64,000 nt of DNA from Pseudomonas fragi (GTDB lineage: Bacteria > Pseudomonadota > Gammaproteobacteria > Pseudomonadales > Pseudomonadaceae): the NCBI RefSeq assembly GCF_002269505.1, contig NZ_NQKQ01000002.1, positions 124,001-188,000 of the forward strand, written 5' to 3'. This document shows, one piece after another, positions 58,251-64,000 of the stretch (the first letter of the stretch is position 1; each line of letters opens with the position of its first letter). The position numbers were made by a program, and so were the translations under genes. The notes beneath the pieces were generated by a model, which was not told where the DNA came from, ran no database searches, and saw nothing but the letters and a program-made list of their open reading frames with translations.

Positions 58251-59222
58251 TTAGCCGGCAGTATCCTCGATATGCGCCCGTACGATGGCGTCGAAATCCG
58301 CATCGGCGGTAAAGCCCAGGGCGCGGGCGCGCGGTGCTTCTACCTTGCTCGGCCAGCTCTCGACGATACGCTGGATGGTCGCGTCCGGCTCCCAGCGAAT
58401 CAGTTTGACCACGTCATCACCGGCCACCCGTTGCAGCGCCGCAACCATGTCGGCCACGGTGGTGGTCACGCCCGGCAGCGGGATGATGCGCTGGTTGCCC
58501 AGGGTGTCTGGCGACAGGGTCATGCCCAGCAGCATCGATTCAACAATGCGCCGCGGCGAGGTGAGGTAAACCCGGGTGTCCGGGCGCACCGGGCACACGG
58601 CAGGCAGGCCTACCAGTGGCTCGCGGATGATCGAACTGAAGAAGGTCGAAGCCGCCTTGTTCGGCTTGCCGGGGCGCACGGCCACCGTTGGCAGGCGCAG
58701 CACGCGGCCGTCGACAAAGCCTTTGCGCGCATAGTCGGCGACCAGCAATTCGCCCACGGCTTTTTGCATGCCGTAGGACGATTGCGGGGTAAGTACGGTG
58801 TTGTCATCAACTACTGGCGGCAGGGCACCGCCGAATACCGCAAAACCGCTGGCATAGACGAAGCGCGGTGCGTTGCCTTGTTTGCGCAGGGTTTCGAGCA
58901 ACAGCATAAGGCCGTGCAGGTTGACCTGCATGCCCAGGTCAAAGTCGGCCTCGGCTGCCGAGCTGACCACCGCTGCCAGATGCCACACCAGATCCACGCC
59001 ATCGGTGACGCGGGCGATAACATCCGGGTCGGCCACATCACCGGTCACCAGTTCGATGCGCGGGTCGCTCGGCACATCTTCGCCGGCAAAGGCGTCAAAC
59101 AGCACGATACGTTCAATGGTGCGGGGCGCCTGGCCTTCGAAGGTCAGGGTGTTCATGTCGAGCAGGCGCTGGGCCAGTTGTTTACCGATAAAGCCGGTGC
59201 CGCCAGTGATCAGAATGCGCAT
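58251..59222 (-). CDS. NAD-dependent epimerase-type dehydrogenase (DenD-like)
   Basis: 323-aa extended short-chain dehydrogenase resembling D-erythronate dehydrogenase DenD. Seen: NAD fold ILITGGTGFIGKQLAQRLLD, VTGDVADPDVI, HLAAVVSSAAEADFDLGMQV, active-site Tyr-Lys pair SSYGMQKAVGELL, LPTVAVRPGKPNKAASTFFS and C-terminal RARALGFTADADFDAIVRAH. Substrate specificity is inferred; the kinase and aldolase partners of the erythronate route are not in the window. Confidence 0.82.
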   Translation of the reverse strand: MRILITGGTGFIGKQLAQRLLDMNTLTFEGQAPRTIERIVLFDAFAGEDVPSDPRIELVTGDVADPDVIARVTDGVDLVWHLAAVVSSAAEADFDLGMQVNLHGLMLLLETLRKQGNAPRFVYASGFAVFGGALPPVVDDNTVLTPQSSYGMQKAVGELLVADYARKGFVDGRVLRLPTVAVRPGKPNKAASTFFSSIIREPLVGLPAVCPVRPDTRVYLTSPRRIVESMLLGMTLSPDTLGNQRIIPLPGVTTTVADMVAALQRVAGDDVVKLIRWEPDATIQRIVESWPSKVEAPRARALGFTADADFDAIVRAHIEDTAG

Positions 59223-59259
59223 GTGTAGCTCCGTTTCTTATAGTTGTTTGAGCGTTGTA

Positions 59260-60108
59260 TCAGTCAGCCTGCACGGTGAGCTGGCGCTGTTCGCCAAGGC
59301 CGCTGATGCCCAAATTCATGACCTGGCCAGCGCGCAGATAGATCGGTGTCGGCTTGATGCCCAGGCCTACACCCGGTGGCGTGCCGGTGGAAATCACGTC
59401 GCCCGGTTGCAGCGACATGCAGCGGCTCAGATAGGCAATCAGGGCCGGGATCTGGAACACCATGGTGCGCGTGTTGCCGTTCTGGTAGCGCTGTCCGTCG
59501 ACCTCAAGCCAAAGGTCGAGCTGGTGCGGGTCGCTGATCTCATCGCGGGTCACCAGCCACGGGCCTAGGGGGCCGAAAGTGTCAAAGCCCTTGCCCTTGT
59601 CCCAGGTGCCGCCGCGTTCGATCTGCCATTCGCGTTCGGATACGTCGTTGATCACGCAGTAACCGGCCACGTGCTCCAGGGCGTTGTGCTCATCGATATT
59701 GCGTCCACCTTTGCCGATGACCACGCCCAGCTCGACTTCCCAGTCGGTCTTGGTCGAGTCGCGGGGGATTTCGACGTTATCGTTGGGGCCGCAGATGGCG
59801 CTGGTCCACTTGCTGAATACCACCGGCTCCGACGGTACGGCCAGGCCGGACTCAGCGGCATGGTCGGCGTAGTTCAGGCCGATGCAGATAAACTTGCCGA
59901 CCTGGCCGACACACGCGCCGATGCGCGGTGAACCGCTGACCAGCGGCAGAGTGGCGGGGTCGATTTTGCTCAGTGTTGCCAGGCTTGCGGCTGACAGCGC
60001 AGCGCCTGCGACATCGGCGATATGCGCCGACAAATCGCGGATATTGCCTTGGGCATCTAGCAGACCGGGTTTTTCCTGACCTTTATCGCCGTAGCGCAGC
60101 AGTTTCAT
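59260..60108 (-). CDS. FAH-family 2,4-diketo-3-deoxy-aldonate hydrolase
   Basis: 282-aa FAH-fold hydrolase. Metal ligands are in the GVVIGKGGRNIDEHNALEHV context: WEVELGVVIGKGG and GYCVINDVSEREWQ, plus TGTPPGVGLGIKP. It resembles enzymes that hydrolyse 2,4-diketo-3-deoxy-fuconate/rhamnonate/pentonate to pyruvate and lactate or glycolate. Start MKLLRYGDKGQ (ATG 60108) has a strong AAAGGAG; an earlier in-frame ATG (60192) falls in a REP element. The SDR next door would supply its diketo substrate. Confidence 0.8.
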   Translation of the reverse strand: MKLLRYGDKGQEKPGLLDAQGNIRDLSAHIADVAGAALSAASLATLSKIDPATLPLVSGSPRIGACVGQVGKFICIGLNYADHAAESGLAVPSEPVVFSKWTSAICGPNDNVEIPRDSTKTDWEVELGVVIGKGGRNIDEHNALEHVAGYCVINDVSEREWQIERGGTWDKGKGFDTFGPLGPWLVTRDEISDPHQLDLWLEVDGQRYQNGNTRTMVFQIPALIAYLSRCMSLQPGDVISTGTPPGVGLGIKPTPIYLRAGQVMNLGISGLGEQRQLTVQAD

Positions 60109-60142
60109 AAAAGCTCCTTTGGTGCATGGAAATAAATCTAGC

Positions 60143-60227
60143 GTGGGAGCGAGCCTGCTCGCGATTGCATCACTGCGGTGCCGCTTAAACACCCAGGTGC
60201 CTGCATCGCGAGCAGGCTCGCTCCCAC
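60143..60227. repeat. REP palindrome inside the aldonate cluster (2)
   Basis: Inverted pair of GTGGGAGCGAGCCTGCTCGC units between the SDR and the FAH-hydrolase gene. Confidence 0.9.
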
Positions 60228-60246
60228 AGGGTTTCCCACAAAATGC

Positions 60247-60987
60247 TTAGTTGCTCATCCCGCCATCAATCACCTGGACGGTGCCGGTGGTGTAGCTGCT
60301 GGCATCGCTGGCCAGGTACAGCGCCAGTTGGGCGATTTCTTCAGCGCTGCCGATGCGGCCCATGGGCTGGCGGTCAACAAAGGCCTGGTACACCTGGGCC
60401 TCGGAACGCCCTTGCTCAAGGGCCTGTTCGGCGATGCGCTGGCGCAGTGAAGGGGAGTCCACGGTGCCCGGGCAAATGGCGTTGCAGCGGATACCCTGGC
60501 GCACATAATCGGCGGCTACTGATTTGGTCAGGCCGATCACGGCGGCCTTGCTGGCGGTATAGGCGAATCGGTTGGGTACGCCTTTGACGCTGGAGGCCAC
60601 CGAGGCCATGTTGATGATCGAGCCGCCACCGTTGTCCAGCATGCCCGGCAAAAAAGCGCGGATCATGCGGTACATGGCGGTCACGTTAAGGTCGAAAGAG
60701 AATTGCCAGGCCTGCTCGTCGCATTCGAGCAGGGCACCGCTGTGGACGAAGCCCGCGCAGTTGAACAGCACGTCGACGTTGCCGACCTGCTGGCGGATGG
60801 TGTCGATGGCGGATGCTTGAGTCACGTCCAGGGTCAGGGCCTGGATACCGGGAATGTCGTGCAAGGCTTCAATATGCAGGTCGGTGGCAATGACCTGCGC
60901 GCCGGCATCACGAAAGGCCAGTACCGAGGCGCGGCCTATGCCTTGCGCTGCAGCGGTGATCAGAACGCGTTTGTTGGCTAGGTTCAT
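60247..60987 (-). CDS. SDR-family 2-keto-3-deoxy-aldonate 4-dehydrogenase
   Basis: 246-aa classical short-chain dehydrogenase. TAAAQGIGRASVLAF (NAD motif, TGxxxGxG variant), NCAGFVHSGALLE, active-site SIINMASVASSVKG and YTASKAAVIGLT, PGTVDSPSLRQRI. The sequence SVASSVKGVPNRFAYTASKA and the missing NNAG (NCAG) are typical of the BDH2/2-keto-3-deoxy-fuconate dehydrogenase branch. First gene of the leftward cluster, divergent from the LysR gene. RBS weak. Confidence 0.82.
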   Translation of the reverse strand: MNLANKRVLITAAAQGIGRASVLAFRDAGAQVIATDLHIEALHDIPGIQALTLDVTQASAIDTIRQQVGNVDVLFNCAGFVHSGALLECDEQAWQFSFDLNVTAMYRMIRAFLPGMLDNGGGSIINMASVASSVKGVPNRFAYTASKAAVIGLTKSVAADYVRQGIRCNAICPGTVDSPSLRQRIAEQALEQGRSEAQVYQAFVDRQPMGRIGSAEEIAQLALYLASDASSYTTGTVQVIDGGMSN

Positions 60988-61093
60988 GACTGAAGTCCGT
61001 TGTTATTATTTGGCGCAACCACTGCACACTAATATTGCGCTGCGATAATCGCCAATGAGATATTCTCAGGACTTAATAACCGGGGGTTATCGG
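60988..61093. promoter_or_regulatory. Divergent SDR / LysR promoter region
   Basis: 106-bp intergenic region with an inverted pair TTGGCG (61010-61015) / CGCCAA (61050-61055) that could be part of a LysR binding region. Other elements not assigned. Confidence 0.35.
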
Positions 61094-62050
61094 ATGGCGG
61101 ATGTCGGATTCAATCAGCTATGCAACTGGCTGCGCTTTCGCCATTTGGTGCTTGTCGACACCTTGGCGCGCACCCAAAACATGCATGCCACCGCGCAGGA
61201 AATGAGCATCAGCCAGCCAGCCGTGAGCAAGATGTTGCGCGAGATCGAGCACCAGCTGGGCTTTGAAGTTTTTGCCCGTTTGCCGCGCAGCATGACCCTT
61301 ACCGACCTGGGCAGCCATGTGGCCCGTTTCGCCCAGATCGCCTTGAACGACACCGGTCAGTTTGTCAACCAGATCAACCATCTGCGCCAGGGCGGGCATG
61401 GCCTGATCAAGGTCGGCACTATCTATGCGGCCACGGCCCTGGCCGTGCCTGCTGCCATTGTGCGGGTCAAGCAGGACTGGCCGTTGCTCACCGTGCAAGT
61501 GCTCGAAGGCACCAGCGCCAACATGCTGACCCTGCTCGAACACAAAGAGCTGGACTTGGTGGTGGCCCGGTTTACCCTCGATCGTCATCGTGAGTTGTTC
61601 GAGTTCCAGGCGCTGGCGCCGGAGCCGTTGTGCCTGGTCACGGGCAGTCAGCATCCGCTGGCCGGGGCCAGTGAAGTGCCGCTCGCGGATCTGGGCAGTT
61701 GGCCGTGGGTGATCTACCCGACGGGCACGCCGATGCGCGCACGGGTGGAAAAAGCCTTTGTTGAAGCAGGCATGCAGACCCCGGAAAACACCGTAGAAAC
61801 CGTGTCCCTGCAGACCACCATGCAACTGCTGCAAACCACGCCATCGGTGGCGATGCTGGCCGAGTCGATGGTCGAACCGGAAATCCAGGCTGGCCGGCTG
61901 ACCCGGCTGACCTTGCCGTTTCCCCTGGTGCTGGCTGACTACGGGGTGATTACTCGGCGTAACGACGTCCCTCAGTGGTCGGCAAAAGCCTTTATCGATG
62001 CCCTGTTAAGTGGTCCCGATGCCCTGCGCGGCGCTCGCCAGACGCCTTGA
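61094..62050 (+). CDS. LysR-family transcriptional regulator
   Basis: 318 aa: N-terminal winged HTH (about 10-70; MHATAQEMSISQPAVSKMLR), then two-lobed effector-binding domain. Start MADVGFNQLCNWLRFRHLVL chosen because GGGGG is 7-8 nt before it; an ATG at 61055 adds 13 residues. Divergent from the aldonate cluster and followed by a second transporter on the same strand: probably the local activator, effector an aldonate or its keto derivative (inferred). Confidence 0.9.
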   Translation: MADVGFNQLCNWLRFRHLVLVDTLARTQNMHATAQEMSISQPAVSKMLREIEHQLGFEVFARLPRSMTLTDLGSHVARFAQIALNDTGQFVNQINHLRQGGHGLIKVGTIYAATALAVPAAIVRVKQDWPLLTVQVLEGTSANMLTLLEHKELDLVVARFTLDRHRELFEFQALAPEPLCLVTGSQHPLAGASEVPLADLGSWPWVIYPTGTPMRARVEKAFVEAGMQTPENTVETVSLQTTMQLLQTTPSVAMLAESMVEPEIQAGRLTRLTLPFPLVLADYGVITRRNDVPQWSAKAFIDALLSGPDALRGARQTP

Positions 62051-62166
62051 TAACGCAGGGTTATTAACTGATGGAATGATGTAATTGGGCACAGCTCAAA
62101 CCGCCCTCTAAAGTGAGCGTCGCCCCACCTGTCGGGTAGGGGTGCAACCGCTCATGAGAGGCGCGT

Positions 62167-63432
62167 ATGAGAACAATAAAAAGCTACAAGACGCTGACGA
62201 TCTTCTTCCTGTTCCTGATTGGCGTGGTCAACTACCTTGACCGCAGTGCCTTATCCATCGCCAACACCACCATCCAGAAAGACCTGGCCATCAGCCCTAT
62301 GCAAATGGGGGTGATGCTCTCGGCGTTTTCCGTGGCCTACGCTTTCTCACAACTGCCCCTGGGTGCCTTGATCGACAAGCTGGGCAGCAAACTGGCGCTG
62401 GGCGGGTCGCTGGTGGTGTGGTCAGTGGCGCAAGCAGCCTTCGGCCTGTTCAGCAGTTACGGTCATCTGGTCGGGCTGAGGGTGTTGCTGGGCATTGGCG
62501 AGGCGCCGGTGTTTCCTTCGGCAGCCAAGGCGTTGTCCGAGTGGTTTGATACCCAGGAGCGCGGCACGGCCACCGGCTGGGTGTGGTCTTCGACCTGTAT
62601 CGGACCGTGCCTGGCACCGCCTTTGCTGACCGTGTTCATGGTGCATCTGGGTTGGCGCGGAATGTTTATCCTCACGGGCGTGATGGGCCTGCTACTGGCG
62701 GTGTGCTGGTTCAAATTCTACAAAAGCAAGGCGCAATACATGGCCGAGACCGGCCGTGCGGAGCCAGTGCCGGTGCAACAGGTCAAGGCGGTGAAAGTGC
62801 GCTGGACCTCGTTGTTCAAGGACCGCAACACCTGGGGCGCGTTTCTCGGCTTTATGGGCGTGATCTACATGATCTGGCTCAACCTCACCTGGTTGCCCGG
62901 TTATTTTGAGCGCGAGCACGGTCTGGATCTGTACCGCACGGCCTGGGTTGTATCGCTGGCTTATCTGTTCGGCGCACTGGGTACTATCGTTGCCGGTAAA
63001 TGCTGCGACCGGCTGGTGGCACGGGGCATGCGGGTGCTTGCCAGCCGTAAAATGATGGTGATTCTGGGGCTGCTGGGCGGGGCGCTGTTTACCCTGATCG
63101 TGGCCTTTACCACCAACGTGGTGGCCTGTGTGATTCTGCTGTGCCTGACCATGTTCTTTATCAATATTTCCAGTGCAACGGCGTGGATGATCGTCAACAC
63201 CATCGTGCCGTCGGAGCGGGTGGCATCGTTTGGCTCGATCCAGAACTTTGGCGGTTACCTGGCGGGCTCCATTGCGCCGATCCTGACTGGCTTCAGCGTG
63301 CAGCAAAGCGGTTCGTTTTCTTCGGCATTCGTGATCAGTGCGGTAGTGGCTGCGTGTTCGGCGTTCGCCTATTTCGCCCTGCTCAAGGAGCCGGGCGGTG
63401 AACCTGTTCCCATGGCTGAAGCGTATCTGTAG
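62167..63432 (+). CDS. MFS transporter, glucarate/galactonate-type
   Basis: 421 aa, 12 predicted helices. ACS signature NYLDRSALSIANTTIQKDLA after helix 1, FSVAYAFSQLPLGALIDKLG and GIGEAPVFPSAAKALSEWF. Relatives carry hexonates such as glucarate, galactonate or ribonate. It follows the LysR gene on the same strand. RBS GAGAGG. Codons 2-5 hold an Hfq/Crc-type AACAATAA motif (62172-62179). Confidence 0.9.
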   Translation: MRTIKSYKTLTIFFLFLIGVVNYLDRSALSIANTTIQKDLAISPMQMGVMLSAFSVAYAFSQLPLGALIDKLGSKLALGGSLVVWSVAQAAFGLFSSYGHLVGLRVLLGIGEAPVFPSAAKALSEWFDTQERGTATGWVWSSTCIGPCLAPPLLTVFMVHLGWRGMFILTGVMGLLLAVCWFKFYKSKAQYMAETGRAEPVPVQQVKAVKVRWTSLFKDRNTWGAFLGFMGVIYMIWLNLTWLPGYFEREHGLDLYRTAWVVSLAYLFGALGTIVAGKCCDRLVARGMRVLASRKMMVILGLLGGALFTLIVAFTTNVVACVILLCLTMFFINISSATAWMIVNTIVPSERVASFGSIQNFGGYLAGSIAPILTGFSVQQSGSFSSAFVISAVVAACSAFAYFALLKEPGGEPVPMAEAYL

Positions 63433-63538
63433 TCGCTGAGGAGCGTAGCGAGGCTGCGAAAAGTGCCGCAGGAGCTTCAAGAGGCCGGGCCTGCTGCGCA
63501 GTCCATCGCAGCCTCGCTACGCTCCTTAGCGACTACAG
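63427..63538. repeat. Long palindrome, TAGTCGCTG family
   Basis: CTGTAGTCGCTGAGGAGCGT ... ACGCTCCTTAGCGACTACAG, about 34-bp arms with one mismatch, directly after the MFS stop. Confidence 0.85.
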
Positions 63539-63551
63539 ATCCTGCGAGAAA

Positions 63552-63803
63552 TCACAACCACGATTCGCTGATCCGCCGGTCCAGCTCTTCCCAGTCGGCC
63601 ATGCCCAGCACCCGGGTGGTGTTGAGGCCGCGCAGGTAGCCGCGCAGTTGCTGGGCGCTGGCCTGGATGTCGGCGGCCGGGGTGTTTTCGCTGTGCAGCG
63701 TCTCTTCGTAGAGGCTCAGGTATTCGTTTACGCGGTCGCGGTACTCGGGCAGTACCGCTTCACGGATCAGGTCGAAGGTGCGCAGTTTTTGATTGGTATT
63801 CAC
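63552..63803 (-). CDS. Hypothetical protein, 83 aa
   Basis: GTG start at 63803 preceded by AGGGTGA. Helical, charged protein (MNTNQKLRTFDLIREAVLPE, YRDRVNEYLSLYEETLH), ending in LDRRISESWL. No signal or membrane segment. Function unknown. Convergent with the transporter across a palindrome. Confidence 0.6.
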   Translation of the reverse strand: MNTNQKLRTFDLIREAVLPEYRDRVNEYLSLYEETLHSENTPAADIQASAQQLRGYLRGLNTTRVLGMADWEELDRRISESWL

Positions 63804-63896
63804 GGGTCACCCTTTGTGAGTTTACGGGCTGTTGTTTTGATTCCAACTGTTGCCCAATGTAGCTCACATGTGACCCGTGTTAATACCTCTGCGGCG

Positions 63897-64000
63897 TCAG
63901 TGTGGCGCAGGTGCAGGTGCCGGCAGTTTGCCCGGCTCGTGTCCGGCCCTGGCCGAGCGAACCAGCATCAGCGCACCCAACAATGCCATGCCCGCCAGAA
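63897..64000 (-). CDS. C-terminus of a membrane protein (cut by window)
   Basis: Leftward frame running from the right window edge to a TGA at 63897-63899: LAGMALLGALMLVRSARAGH then EPGKLPAPAPAPH. One hydrophobic helix and a Pro/Ala-rich tail; consistent with the end of an inner-membrane protein. Cannot be identified further. Confidence 0.45.
   Translation of the reverse strand, partial: LAGMALLGALMLVRSARAGHEPGKLPAPAPAPH

Noticed and set aside
56741..58312. 523-codon open frame opposite to the MFS gene of the aldonate cluster
   Set aside because: His/Gln/Arg-rich antisense shadow; the leftward MFS frame has 12 helices and family motifs.

Overview
The window is a chromosomal segment of a Pseudomonas, most likely of the fluorescens lineage. 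The evidence is: the tandem fadD2-fadD1 acyl-CoA synthetase pair; the complete aotJQMOP-argR / aruC-aruFGDB-(small ORF)-aruE arginine block in the order known from P. aeruginosa; the alaS-lysC-rsmA-tRNA-Ser-tRNA-Arg block; an AmrZ orthologue; and many copies of Pseudomonas-type REP palindromes. A methanethiol S-methyltransferase (MddA) homologue would fit the fragi/psychrophila/deceptionensis side of that lineage, but the species cannot be fixed from this sequence. No phage, insertion sequence, CRISPR array or integrase was seen.

Layout. 1-3.5 kb: fatty-acid activation (partial fadD2, fadD1). 3.6-9.2 kb: small hypothetical genes, a YihY/BrkB membrane protein, peptide deformylase, two-PAS chemotaxis transducer (BdlA-like). 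8.2-11.4 kb: gluconate module (gntR, gntK, gntP) with AGCGCT-core palindromes before both structural genes. 11.5-21.7 kb: mostly single housekeeping or signalling genes: AlaC-type aminotransferase, two acetyltransferase/effector-type proteins, MddA, GAF histidine kinase, PepSY protein, GlpQ, DUF1003 protein, MASE2-GGDEF diguanylate cyclase, metallo-beta-lactamase-fold hydrolase, XRE regulator. 21.9-26.7 kb: nrdB without nrdA beside it, two small secreted proteins (one made of 13-residue repeats), acetyl-CoA synthetase. 27.2-40.6 kb: arginine/ornithine uptake and the arginine succinyltransferase pathway, with three exact ArgR half-sites. 40.6-42.7 kb: an M91-type metallopeptidase with Gly/Asp-rich beta-roll-like repeats, then a lumazine synthase under an FMN riboswitch. 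43.2-52.7 kb: ltaE, alaS, lysC, rsmA, tRNA-Ser(GCT), three tandem tRNA-Arg(ACG), mgtE, amrZ, small membrane proteins, tRNA-Arg(CCT). 52.7-63.4 kb: a leftward seven-gene sugar-acid (aldonate) catabolic cluster with a divergent LysR regulator and a second transporter. 63.5-64 kb: a small hypothetical gene and the end of a membrane protein.

How the genes work together. AotJQMP imports arginine/ornithine, ArgR senses arginine and activates, and AruFG-AruB-AruC-AruD-AruE convert arginine to glutamate and succinate. GntP/GntK import and phosphorylate gluconate under GntR. The aldonate cluster has an IlvD/Edd dehydratase and then two alternative fates for its 2-keto-3-deoxy product: a second dehydration by a XylX-like FAH protein, or oxidation by an SDR followed by hydrolysis by a second FAH protein. 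Together with Hfq/Crc-type A-rich motifs at gntP, acsA and the aldonate transporter, this gives a picture of a carbon-scavenging soil, plant or food-surface pseudomonad.
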